Counted from the stretch's first letter, positions 53,519 through 61,739 are shown. The stretch: 64,000 nucleotides of DNA from Sphingomonas sp. Root710 (GCF_001429065.1 NZ_LMIB01000001.1:1532172-1596171), one strand, 5' to 3'. A program made the numbers and translations. Notes: generated by a model from the letters alone, not told the origin.

Positions 53519-53667
53519 GACCACACTGTCGCATCGTGCGGGCAGATGAAGGCAATCTCGCCGCCAACAACTTGGTCGATGGTATTGGCAACGGCCGGGG
53601 GCAAGTCGGTTGGATGCGGCGTGCCATGGTCACCAGGCATCGCCTCCCGGCTTAGGAGTGGGGTCAT
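53515..53667 (-). CDS. 50-residue ORF coupled to the small membrane protein
   Basis: Start ATG at 53667 with SD AAAGGAAG 6-7 bp upstream; the stop overlaps the next ATG by four bases (ATGA). The product begins MTPLLSREAMPGDHGTPHP and contains GEIAFICPHDATVWS. Good RBS, coupling and protein-like composition support a real small gene. No family recognised. Confidence 0.5.
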   Translation of the reverse strand: MTPLLSREAMPGDHGTPHPTDLPPAVANTIDQVVGGEIAFICPHDATVWS

Positions 53668-53689
53668 GGTTCTTCCTTTCGGTGGGCAT

Positions 53690-53721
53690 AAAAAAGCGCC
53701 CCATCGGCTGGCGAGGGACGC
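53690..53721 (-). terminator. Hairpin-T-tract leader, copy A
   Basis: On the minus strand GCGTCCC pairs with GGGGCGC (53696-53721), followed by six T. It is 23 bp before the 50-residue ORF. With copies B and C it forms a repeated layout of hairpin, T-tract, short leader, SD and small ORF. Confidence 0.55.
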
Positions 53722-53798
53722 GGGCGAACGGCACGTAAATAGCGCCGGGGGGTATATGACCGCAGGGACTTGATGAGGTCTGTGCGATCGATGTCGAG

Positions 53799-54055
53799 CT
53801 AAGGCGCGGTCTCGGCCAGCGCCCGTTCACAGGCAGTCAGGAGTTCCGCATCGGTATCGGCGTGTCGCCGGATGAACAGCACAAGCTCATAGGCCCCATA
53901 GTAGGGTCAGGCCGAGCATCATGACGAGCACAACCATCACCCCTTGCAGGAAAGCGATAGCGAGCGACGCGAGCAGGACGTAGCTGATCGCGACGTTGAT
54001 GGAGGATGCGCTTCAACCCCGCATCAAGGGCCACCCAGCTTGGAATGATGATCAT
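53799..54055 (-). pseudogene. Decayed small gene, coding signal in three frames
   Basis: From ATG 54055 the frame starts MIIIPSWVALDAGLKR. The second frame then has a clear membrane segment (INVAISYVLLASLAIAFLQG) and the third ends with YELVLFIRRHADTDAELLTA and a TAG at 53799-53801. The change of frame without starts suggests frameshifts in a former gene, or two overlapping tiny genes without visible starts. The start resembles the gene at 55753 (both MIII). Confidence 0.4.
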
Positions 54056-54082
54056 GTGCGTTGCTCCACGTTGCGGACAAAG

Positions 54083-54113
54083 AAAAAGAGCGCCCGGAAT
54101 CTCTCCCAGACGC
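54083..54113 (-). terminator. Hairpin-T-tract leader, copy B
   Basis: Minus strand: an 8-bp stem with wobble pairs, GCGTCTGG against CCGGGCGC (54090-54113), then a T-rich run. TTGTCCGC follows, and the ORF begins ATGATCATCAT, both shared with copy C. Confidence 0.55.
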
Positions 54114-54142
54114 CTGATTGCGGTGATGATGATGCGGTGGTT

Positions 54143-54625
54143 CTAGGAAGCTGCGCGGTGCTGCTCAGCTAGGTCAGCATATTTCGCCCGGAGACGTTCC
54201 TTGTGCCGGTTCATGGTGACGGACCTTCGCCACAAGCCGAACACCAATAGCGGGATGCCGACGAAAGGCATGAAGATCAGACAGGCCCCAGCGGTGATGC
54301 TGCCGATCACCAGCCAGTTCTCGCCGGGCGTCCAGGCCTTGCGAGCTTCCCGTCTGAATAGGCGCTCAATCTGAGCCTTTTTCATCCCTCGCATGTCTAG
54401 AGGCTCTGGAGCATTGGAAGGAACGATCGCGAGGCCGTCGCCGTCGCGCACCACCTGTACGGTCTCGCTGGAGATTTCGACTGCGATCTCCTCCAGAGCG
54501 TCCTCTTCGGCCTTCTGCTGAGCAGCCATCCGTGCAGCCGCCGCAGCCGCATCTTGTTCCCGAGTAAGTTTGGCCTGCTGCTCCAATTCAGCACGTCGGG
54601 CTGCGACCTTTGCCTGTATGTCCAT
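54143..54625 (-). CDS. Hypothetical membrane protein with N-terminal coiled coil
   Basis: 160 residues. Residues 1-45 form an Ala/Gln/Glu-rich helix (ARRAELEQQAKLTREQDAAA). One hydrophobic hairpin near 105-135 (WLVIGSITAGACLIFMPFVG) suggests two TM segments, followed by a basic tail. It starts 2 bp after the stop of the DUF4177-like gene, so they are coupled. Function unknown. Confidence 0.6.
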   Translation of the reverse strand: MDIQAKVAARRAELEQQAKLTREQDAAAAAARMAAQQKAEEDALEEIAVEISSETVQVVRDGDGLAIVPSNAPEPLDMRGMKKAQIERLFRREARKAWTPGENWLVIGSITAGACLIFMPFVGIPLLVFGLWRRSVTMNRHKERLRAKYADLAEQHRAAS

Positions 54626-54627
54626 GG

Positions 54628-55005
54628 TCAGGCCTCCCCATCACTCGAAAGAATCGAGCCCAAGATGGCGCTGCCGACAGCCAGTCCTGCGAACCCAGCC
54701 GCTGCCTTCATGCCCTGCCGGTTCGAGCCATTTTCTGCTGCAATCACGTCATCGATGACACGGGCTGCACGGGTTGCCCTTTCCGCCTCGGGTACCCGCC
54801 GTTCAAACGTGATCATGAGGGTTTCGCGATCGCTGATGACAACATGGCGCTGCATGACCTTTTCCATGAAGATCATGCGCCAGCCCTCCGCCGCCATTGC
54901 ATTGATGTAGGCTTCCAGAACTGACGTCTCGATACGGCCCTCGCCTAGTAATACAGAGCTAATGGAGCCATCAGCTACATCGATTACTTTGTATTCGTAC
55001 TCCAT
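54628..55005 (-). CDS. DUF4177-like protein
   Basis: 125 residues. The N-terminal half (MEYEYKVIDV, then LEAYINAMAAEGWRMIFMEK and RETLMITFERR) matches the DUF4177 pattern of a small alpha/beta domain. The C-terminus has a Gly/Ala-rich hydrophobic stretch (AAGFAGLAVGSAILGSILS). SD GGGGAG is good. Function unknown; first gene of a two-gene unit, divergent from the XRE regulator. Confidence 0.65.
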   Translation of the reverse strand: MEYEYKVIDVADGSISSVLLGEGRIETSVLEAYINAMAAEGWRMIFMEKVMQRHVVISDRETLMITFERRVPEAERATRAARVIDDVIAAENGSNRQGMKAAAGFAGLAVGSAILGSILSSDGEA

Positions 55006-55165
55006 GCTTGTCTCCCCCTGTTGGGTTGATGATGCCTCGCTCGTTGCAGAGGCGCAATGATAGCCACCCGATACCGATCATTTATCGGCACGTCGGGCGA
55101 ACGCTAGAAAAAATGAGATTCATAGTCCGTGGTACAAACGGCAACATTCCCGCTCAGTCTGGACG

Positions 55166-55369
55166 ATGGACGTCCGGAAGCGATTGGCCGCAAACATGAA
55201 GAAGCTGCGTAAGGAACGCGGCTGGTCGCAGGAGACCTTGGCCGATGAAGCTGGCCTGGATCGGACCTACATCAGTGGCATCGAGCGGGTGGTGAAGAAC
55301 CCGACCATCACTGTGGTCGAGCGGGTGGCGGCGGCGTTGGATTGCCGGATGAGCGACTTGCTCGATTGA
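55166..55369 (+). CDS. XRE-family HTH regulator
   Basis: A 67-residue single-domain HTH_3 protein: LRKERGWSQETLADEAGLDR, then TYISGIERVVKNPTITVVER. Minimal Cro/C1-type regulators of this length often control phage-like elements or act as controller proteins for restriction-modification systems. It lies between small island genes and about 750 bp before the methyltransferase operon. Confidence 0.88.
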   Translation: MDVRKRLAANMKKLRKERGWSQETLADEAGLDRTYISGIERVVKNPTITVVERVAAALDCRMSDLLD

Positions 55370-55450
55370 ATTACGACCGAGCTGAGGCCTCTCTTCCTCA
55401 TATAAGATACTGATATTACTGTATAAAACGGTCTAGTTCGACTCGCGCGC

Positions 55451-55753
55451 CTAGTCGGGCTTCAAAAGCACCCAACCAAATCCGTCGTCCGAGACGATCC
55501 AAACGGTCTCCGTACAGTTGTCGTGTACGATCTCGTATTCAGGCTCGGTACCGATGGGGAAGCCTCGAACGGCTTCGACGGCATTCATTTGATCGCCGGG
55601 CTCTACAATCACGAAGCAACACAGTTCGCGCAGATCGTAGTGGGCGAACTCCTGCAGCCGATCGCGGTGTTCGCTGAGGATCTGGTGCAGGGAAGCATCG
55701 AGCGGTCCAGCCAACGCTTGCGCCAGCTGTTCCCAAGTGCGGATGATGATCAT
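55451..55753 (-). CDS. Small hypothetical protein behind leader copy C
   Basis: 100 residues with SD AAAGGGA. Acidic, with Cys pair and mixed strands (LRELCCFVIVEPGDQMNAVE, CTETVWIVSDDGFGWVLLKP). The start MIIIRTWEQLAQAL resembles that of the decayed gene at 54055. No family recognised. Confidence 0.55.
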   Translation of the reverse strand: MIIIRTWEQLAQALAGPLDASLHQILSEHRDRLQEFAHYDLRELCCFVIVEPGDQMNAVEAVRGFPIGTEPEYEIVHDNCTETVWIVSDDGFGWVLLKPD

Positions 55754-55777
55754 GGATTGGTCCCTTTCGCGGACAAT

Positions 55778-55809
55778 AAAAAGGCCCGCCGGATTGCTCC
55801 AGGGGCCTT
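55778..55809 (-). terminator. Hairpin-T-tract leader, copy C
   Basis: Minus strand: AAGGCCC pairs with GGGCCTT (55781-55809) and runs into TTTTT, then TTGTCCGC and the ORF at 55753. The gap 55810-56114 holds no gene I can support. Confidence 0.55.
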
Positions 55810-56114
55810 GGGTTGATGTCGGTAGTTGGCGCGATCAGACCGGGTGGGGCCGGGCCGCAGAGTTGGTCAGAGAGCAGCGGCGGCCGATGTCGATGGGCTC
55901 GGGGCACCGGTCGCGAAATGTCTCTCAGCGGGGTACTCTGGGCACTGTGGGACACATCGCGGCGGGAGCGCGGGGCGCTTGCCTTCCATCTTGATGTTGC
56001 CTGCGCTCTCAAGCGGTTAGTGCGGTGACATGCCAGGAGAACAAAACTTGACCGCCCCGGACGGTAAGGTAGTCTCCTAGCGGAAACATCGAACAGCGGA
56101 CTATCGCATCTAAA

Positions 56115-57140
56115 ATGGCTCGAAACGCGACCAACCAGACCTTAAAAAATGCGCGATCCAGTAAGAGTGACGAATTCTATACCGTGCTCTCGGATATCGA
56201 AAAGGAGTTAAAGCACTATCGCCAGCATTTTGATGGTAAAACGGTTCTATGTAATTGTGACGATCCGCGTATCAGTAACTTTTTTCACTACTTTTCGTAT
56301 AATTTTGAAAAACTCAAGCTGAAGAGGCTTATAACAACCTGTTATAAGAATGACAATGTTGACTTATTCAGCCAAAATCAGGCTGAGAAAGCTATTTGGC
56401 TAGAGTATTTTGGCGATAAGAATGGAAATCTAGTACCTGATATTAACGAGATTGGTGTTAAAAACCTGGACGGTGATGGCGACTTTAGATCACCGGAATG
56501 CGTTAAACTTCTTGAGCAAGCTGATATTGTTGTGACCAATCCGCCGTTCTCGCTATTCCGTGAGTATCTGGCGCAAATGATTAAGCACGATAAGAAATTT
56601 CTTATCATTGGCACGTGGAACGCGATCTCATACAAAGAGACGTTCGAGCTCATCCGCCAAAACAAGCTTTGGATCGGTATTAACAGCAATCGCAACTTCT
56701 CCGGTTTTATCGTGCCAGACCACTACCCTATGCACGGTAGCGAAGCGCGGATCGATAAGGACGGGCGGCGAATGGTTTCGTCGAATAATACGTGCTGGTT
56801 CACGAATATGGACAACGAAAAGCGCCACGAGCGGCTCATTCTCTATCGCAACTACGATCCAGTGGCGCATCCAGACTACGATAATTTTAAAGCCATTGAA
56901 GTTGGACGCGTGAACGATCTTCCAAAAGATTATGATGGCATCATGGGCGTGCCAATCACCTTTTTGGACAAATACAACCCCGACCAGTTTGAGATCGTTG
57001 GCTCCGACTATGATGTAAAAACAGGCAGGCTATCCAAACTGGTGAAGGACGGGTGGCTCGGCAAGGTTGACCGCGCATATTTGAACGGGAAGCGAATGTA
57101 CGCTCGCCTTTTCATCCGAAAGAGGAGGCCCATCGCTTGA
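56115..57140 (+). CDS. EcoRI-type adenine-specific DNA methyltransferase
   Basis: 341 residues. The catalytic motif NPPF is at 142-145 (IVVTNPPFSLFREYLAQM). The start SSKSDEFYTVLSDIEKEL, CNCDDPRISNFFHYFSYNFE and the later GVPITFLDKYNPDQFEIVG are the pattern of M.EcoRI-like enzymes (PF13651). It would transfer a methyl group from SAM to adenine N6. DNA is clearly AT-richer than the surrounding genome, a sign of transfer. The stop overlaps the TTG start of a DUF262-HNH gene, so the two are one functional unit. Confidence 0.92.
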   Translation: MARNATNQTLKNARSSKSDEFYTVLSDIEKELKHYRQHFDGKTVLCNCDDPRISNFFHYFSYNFEKLKLKRLITTCYKNDNVDLFSQNQAEKAIWLEYFGDKNGNLVPDINEIGVKNLDGDGDFRSPECVKLLEQADIVVTNPPFSLFREYLAQMIKHDKKFLIIGTWNAISYKETFELIRQNKLWIGINSNRNFSGFIVPDHYPMHGSEARIDKDGRRMVSSNNTCWFTNMDNEKRHERLILYRNYDPVAHPDYDNFKAIEVGRVNDLPKDYDGIMGVPITFLDKYNPDQFEIVGSDYDVKTGRLSKLVKDGWLGKVDRAYLNGKRMYARLFIRKRRPIA

Positions 57141-58240
57141 AGATCGAGCTGACGGAGATCACGGTCGGGGAGCTTGCCGCCGGATATAAGGACAATGCCG
57201 AAGGGGGCGTTGTCGGATATGAGGGTAAATTGAACATTCGTCCCGCATATCAACGCGAGTTCATCTATAAGGATCGGCAACGCGATGCCGTTGTCGAAAC
57301 CGTTTACAGCGGCTTTCCACTCAACGTCATGTATTGGTCGGTCCAAGGCGAGGACCAATTCGAGGTCATTGACGGCCAGCAACGGACCATCTCGCTCTGC
57401 CAGTATGTGGAGGGCGAATTCTCTGTGAAGCTCGGTAGCTTCTCAGAAGTCCGTGCCTTCCATAATCTGCAAGAGGACGAGCGCGAAAAGATGCTCGCGT
57501 ATAAGCTTACCGTTTACCGTTGCGAGGGGAGCGACAGCGAGAAGCTGGAATGGTTCAAGACCATTAACATCGCGGGTGAACGGCTAACCGATCAGGAGCT
57601 TCGCAACGCGGTCTATCATGGATCGTGGGTTTCAGATGCGAAGAGGTATTTCAGCAGGCCTAACTGCCCCGCCTCCGCGCTTGGGCGTGACTACCTTGCT
57701 GGTACACCGATCCGGCAGGATTACCTTGAGACGATCATCAGGTGGATATCCGTCGATGGCGATATCGAGCAGTACATGTCAAAGCATCAAAACGATGCCG
57801 ATGCGGCCGAACTATGGGCGTACTTCGAAAAGGTGCTAGATTGGGTCAAATCGATCTTCCCCACCTATCGACGCGAAATGAAAGGCATTGAATGGGGCGA
57901 TCTGTATAACGAGTATGGTAAGCTCCCATGGGATTCCACCGATCTTGAAACAAAGGTGAGGACCTTGATGCTCGACGATGAAGTTGGGAGCAAAAAGGGC
58001 ATCTATCTCTACCTTCTCTCGGGGAAGGAGCGGCACCTAAGCATCCGCACCTTCAGCGAGAGCCAAAAGCGGGAAGCGTACGAGCAGCAGCAGGGCATTT
58101 GCCCTGTGTGCAAGGACCATTTCGAGATTCAGCAGATGGAAGCAGACCACATCGATCCTTGGCACAGTGGTGGCAAAACCGTGGCGGCCAATTGCCAAAT
58201 GCTGTGCCTGGAGGATAACCGGCGAAAATCGGGCCGATAA
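57137..58240 (+). CDS. DUF262-HNH nuclease paired with the methyltransferase
   Basis: 367 residues, TTG start with SD GAGGAGG, overlapping the methyltransferase stop (TTGA). The N-terminal DUF262 (ParB/Srx-like) domain has NIRPAYQREFIYKDRQRD and the nucleotide-binding DGQQR at 79-83. The C-terminus is an HNH nuclease with two Cys pairs or residues (CPVCKDHFEIQQMEADHIDP and CQMLCLEDN). DUF262 occurs in GmrSD, BrxU and SspE defence proteins. Here it is fused to a classical HNH rather than DUF1524 and coupled to a modification enzyme, so it probably acts as the restriction arm. Mechanism is inference. Confidence 0.88.
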   Translation: MKIELTEITVGELAAGYKDNAEGGVVGYEGKLNIRPAYQREFIYKDRQRDAVVETVYSGFPLNVMYWSVQGEDQFEVIDGQQRTISLCQYVEGEFSVKLGSFSEVRAFHNLQEDEREKMLAYKLTVYRCEGSDSEKLEWFKTINIAGERLTDQELRNAVYHGSWVSDAKRYFSRPNCPASALGRDYLAGTPIRQDYLETIIRWISVDGDIEQYMSKHQNDADAAELWAYFEKVLDWVKSIFPTYRREMKGIEWGDLYNEYGKLPWDSTDLETKVRTLMLDDEVGSKKGIYLYLLSGKERHLSIRTFSESQKREAYEQQQGICPVCKDHFEIQQMEADHIDPWHSGGKTVAANCQMLCLEDNRRKSGR

Positions 58241-58444
58241 CATAGGATGCGATTTCGGTGACGGCGCGTTTCCGGAAGCAGGCAACCGATCGCACTCAAC
58301 GCGTGTTCAACTCAGTGTAGGTGGGCGTTGGTCGGATGACCACTCGGAAGGCAGCGCTCAGCCACCAACCCTTACCCCCCATAACCCTTAAGCTCATCCC
58401 CGGTGAGGCGAACGACATGCAGCAGGTCAGTTGGCTCCCACCCT

Positions 58445-58810
58445 TCACCCACGCTTCCGCAGGACGATCGTGAGGTTATTCGCTGGCATCGAGTGGACCG
58501 CTTCCAGATGCAGCCCAAGGCTTTCCGCCAAGCCGATCACCTCCTCCAACGGGCGTAGGCCCCACCGGCGGTCACGCGCCCGAAGGCTCTCGTCAAAGGC
58601 CATATTCGAGGGTGCCGTCTCCACTCCCTGCTGGAAGTACGGTCCATACCGAACAAGCGGGCCTCCTACCGGAAGCAGCTTTGCGCTGTGAGTCAGCAAA
58701 CCCACCGTCGCTTCCCACGGGCTGATATGGACCATGTTGGTCGATCGAGCCATCAATCCAACGCGCTTTCGCGTGGTTGAATGCTCAGAACCGCCAAAAA
58801 GGCTACCCAC
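58445..58810 (-). pseudogene. Truncated DUF938 methyltransferase-like fragment
   Basis: The segment NMVHISPWEATVGLLTHSAK to LTIVLRKRG matches the C-terminal half of DUF938 SAM-dependent methyltransferase-like proteins (normally about 200 residues): GGPLVRYGPYFQQGV, APSNMAFDESLRARDRRWG, VHSMPANNL. The N-terminal SAM-binding half is missing; the first 25 residues look unrelated and start at a GTG without RBS. Probably a decayed remnant near an island boundary or old junction. 58241-58444 has no gene. Confidence 0.7.
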
Positions 58811-59384
58811 TCCATCCCCACTGTGAAACCCAACCGAAAGGGTCTCCCGTAGGAAGCTCAGTCTTTATATTGCTGGAAGTCTGGTGCTCTTACAGGACTC
58901 ACATCCGCGCTAATTATCCCAATAATGCTGGGGTTTTTAGCGCCGCCCTGTTTCGTGGCCCCTTCGTGGTCCACTGCTAAAATTCGGTCCGGTAGAAGGA
59001 CACGAACCCCGGCCAATTGGCCGATAATGGATCGATTCGAGCACCGATAGGACACCCAGATTCAATCGCAGGAGGAGCCTCGTCGTCGTAGCTGTTGATC
59101 GCTTTTGAGCCGTGAGCGGACAGGCAGCTTCGGGACAATATCCGGCTAGACGTGCCGTTCACACCCGCTCGCCTAAAACGCCAGCTCGCAAGCACTAAAC
59201 GTCGTTCAGTTGCAGAGGGGCGAACGTCAGCTTTTAAAAAGCTGCCGCTCGTCTGACATCGACTTGCTGCGCAGCCCAGGCCGAAACTATTTCGTCTGCG
59301 CGATTACTCTTGGTCCAAAACTCAATCTTTGTGCAGGTACCGCATCAAAAATCGACTATTGCCGTGGCGACAAGATCGAGAGCG
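58811..59384. other. Gene-poor stretch
   Basis: No convincing ORF, RNA or hairpin in these 574 bases. A 12-mer at 58889-58900, CTTACAGGACTC, repeats part of the tRNA-Thr T-arm at 46106-46117. It is flanked on both sides by broken genes, so this may be an old recombination scar. Confidence 0.35.
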
Positions 59385-59708
59385 TCAGATTGAGACATGG
59401 GTTAGGACCCGTTGCACTGCGCGAGCCAGATGATCGCGCTCATAAGGCTTCTGGATGACGATTTCATCGCCATTGTGCCTTTCGACGGCCAGCTCCTCGC
59501 CGTATGCACCGTCCGTCTCGACGATGCAAAGGAGAGTATTATCAGCTTTGGATTGCACCGGGCGGCCAGACTTCAATGTTCTGATAGTAAACATAAGGGA
59601 TGCGAATTTGATTATGCAGCGGTGAATTCGATGTGGGCCGCTCCAATGCCCGACAACAGTGCGCTTGCGTGCCGCCAATTCATCAATCTCGGTGATTAAT
59701 AGCGCCAA
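59385..59708 (-). pseudogene. Probable receiver-domain remnant
   Basis: 107 codons from a TTG with no RBS. The C-terminus (DEIVIQKPYERDHLARAVQR) matches the last strand, conserved Lys and helix of a response-regulator receiver; the start ALLITEIDELAA resembles the phospho-acceptor strand with Asp shifted to Glu. The middle is not receiver-like. Best read as a decayed or rearranged single-domain regulator. Confidence 0.4.
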
Positions 59709-59786
59709 TCTGGCGCAGTCGGGCGATTGCTAGTTTACGAGATTTGCCTTAATTTCATTCGCTCAATGCACGCGGAGGGGGCTCTG

Positions 59787-60641
59787 ATGCGAATTGGACT
59801 GATTTCCCTGGTCGTAATCTTGCTGGGGTCGACGGCCGTTCGGGCCGAAGATTATGTCCCTATGACGAAAGCGGCTGTTCCGGTCGTCGCACCTGATAAT
59901 GCACGCAGTCCGGCGGACCCACTTGTCTGTGCCGACCCGCCGAAACTCGCCGACCTTGGGACATTCCGTCTGCTGAACTCAGAAATGTCCTTAAGCCTGG
60001 CCGGCAAACTGGGCCTGCCCATCGGTTCGCTCGGCGCGAATGGGAGCGGCAGGGTGCTCGTGCAGGATTGGAGTCGTTCCAAAACCTGTTTATCGACCGA
60101 TGGACGCACGCAATTGGTATATGGCCAAGCGATCCGGGTGGTCGCTGCTGCAGATAATTTCGATATCAACGCATCGCTCAGCCTGGGCGCGATCGCCGCC
60201 AACTCGACGCTCAAGGGTAGCTCAAGCAATGTCCAGGCGGTCGTGATCGGTCTTACCGACATCGCATTGCTGCGGGAGGTCAACAAGCTGTTGGGCCCGT
60301 TGAATGTCGAAACTTACGACACGGTCAAGACGCTTGTTAAATCCGCCGCTGACTTGGCGCTCACGACAAGTGCCAATGGCACGCCGGATTTTCTTGGCCT
60401 CGCGTCCGCCACAATCGACATGTCCGGCACCGTCCTGACGGCCTTCGCGGTTCAGCAGATCAGCGACGGGAAAACGTGCGTCGTCAGCAAGGCGGCATTC
60501 CCCAATCTCGGCGTCGCCGCTCAGGCGGCGATCGAAAGCGCCTATCTTTCGCTGGTTGGTAGCTGCGACAATGTCTCACCCAAACCGGTCGCACGCGCGA
60601 CGGCGCTGGAAGCACTCAATGGCATCAAGGTGAAGAAATGA
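59787..60641 (+). CDS. Exported hypothetical protein coupled to a glutaminase-like gene
   Basis: 284 residues from ATG 59787 (SD GGAGGGG). Signal peptide MRIGLISLVVILLGSTAVRA. The mature protein is Ala/Leu/Ser-rich with four Cys (PLVCADPPK, KTCLSTDGR, GKTCVVSK, GSCDNVS) that could form two disulfides. No family recognised. The stop overlaps the next ATG by four bases, so the two exported proteins are made together; it may be a chaperone, inhibitor or partner of that enzyme. Confidence 0.75.
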   Translation: MRIGLISLVVILLGSTAVRAEDYVPMTKAAVPVVAPDNARSPADPLVCADPPKLADLGTFRLLNSEMSLSLAGKLGLPIGSLGANGSGRVLVQDWSRSKTCLSTDGRTQLVYGQAIRVVAAADNFDINASLSLGAIAANSTLKGSSSNVQAVVIGLTDIALLREVNKLLGPLNVETYDTVKTLVKSAADLALTTSANGTPDFLGLASATIDMSGTVLTAFAVQQISDGKTCVVSKAAFPNLGVAAQAAIESAYLSLVGSCDNVSPKPVARATALEALNGIKVKK

Positions 60642-61588
60642 GAGCGTCGGCCGTCCAGCTCACGGCGTTCGTCGCGCTGACCGCATGGCAGCCGGCCGTT
60701 GCCGAGCCCTTTCCGCCGACGACCGGCGAGTTCGTGCGGGTCGAGGAGAATAATCTTCTGCTCGGGGGAATGCCCGACAATCCTGCATCGGGCATTGCGA
60801 CGAAAGCGCAGATCGATGCGTTCTTTGCGCTGCTCCAGGCCGAGAAAGTCGAATATCGCTATGTCGTGGGCTCGTGCGAAGATCGAGCGCATTTTGTCGC
60901 GATGCTGGCGCGCAAGAACAATCTGCCGGTGTCTAAAATCTGGGCGATAGCCCCCGCACGGGCATCCCTATTGTCGCGTCAACTCCTTCATGTGAAGGAT
61001 CCTCTGGGGCTGACGTCCGAGATCAGCTGGGGACATCACGTCGCGCCGGTCATCTTGGTCGCGACCGATGCGGCCGAACCCACTGCCATGGTCATCGATC
61101 AGTCGATCTCGCCCGAAGCCCCTATCAAGCTAAGGGACTGGATGTCTGCCTTGGGAACGCCGGGCGCGACCTATCTGGTCACGGGAACCAACGACTATCT
61201 GTTCAATTCGCTCAATGGACTGACGGTATACGATAATGGGTCGGGGTCGCCATCACCTATGTCGTTCACCCTCCCGGCTTGGCTGCCGAATATTCTTACC
61301 GGCGACTTCCAGAAATATTCGCTGCAATCGCAGTCATCCGTTGATAGTGTAATCGCGGAGGGAATGGCGATGAATGATCTCGCCCTGGCTATCTACGAAG
61401 TGCGTCTCTCCGTCTCATCTTCCGATCAAGCTGCCTTGAAGGACGTCATCAAGACCGAGGCGGCGATGACCAAACTGGTCTCAACCGGCGACGTTCCTTC
61501 GGTATCAACCGCGGGTAGGAAATCTGCCCAGGCATTCTTTGCGAAGCGGAAAACCCACTGGCAGGAGAGGTTGACGGCCTTACATTGA
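60638..61588 (+). CDS. Exported protein-glutaminase (glutamine deamidase)-like enzyme
   Basis: 316 residues with signal peptide (LTAFVALTAWQPAVA). A Cys-His-Asp set matches the protein-glutaminase family (PF18626-like): Cys80 in VVGSCEDRAHFVAMLAR, His133/134 in ISWGHHVAPVILV and Asp154 in AMVIDQSISPEAP. Members deamidate Gln side chains in proteins. Secretion suggests action in the periplasm or outside. The C-terminal 130 residues are a helical extension with no recognised domain. Coupled to the exported protein upstream. Confidence 0.78.
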   Translation: MRASAVQLTAFVALTAWQPAVAEPFPPTTGEFVRVEENNLLLGGMPDNPASGIATKAQIDAFFALLQAEKVEYRYVVGSCEDRAHFVAMLARKNNLPVSKIWAIAPARASLLSRQLLHVKDPLGLTSEISWGHHVAPVILVATDAAEPTAMVIDQSISPEAPIKLRDWMSALGTPGATYLVTGTNDYLFNSLNGLTVYDNGSGSPSPMSFTLPAWLPNILTGDFQKYSLQSQSSVDSVIAEGMAMNDLALAIYEVRLSVSSSDQAALKDVIKTEAAMTKLVSTGDVPSVSTAGRKSAQAFFAKRKTHWQERLTALH

Positions 61589-61739
61589 TGCTGGCGGTCT
61601 CGGCCTTATAATTTCACTTGTATAACGAGCGATGGGATCGCGCCGTACCTCTTTGCGGTCTGATCGGCGATGTTTGGGCCTTAGGGAGCCAAATTGCCGG
61701 CGGCTCTTCCGGCGCGCGTAAACACGAACTGTGACGTCC

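Noticed and set aside
55813-56028. Plus-strand ORF of 71 codons before the methyltransferase, considered as a controller gene
   Set aside because: No RBS, TTG start, Arg/Gly/Ser/Trp-rich translation with no HTH; likely non-coding. The XRE gene at 55166 is a better controller candidate.
58889-58900. CTTACAGGACTC as a second attachment site
   Set aside because: Only 12 bp match the tRNA T-arm, the T-loop is not maintained beyond it, and a real att copy should keep about 40 bp including the anticodon loop.
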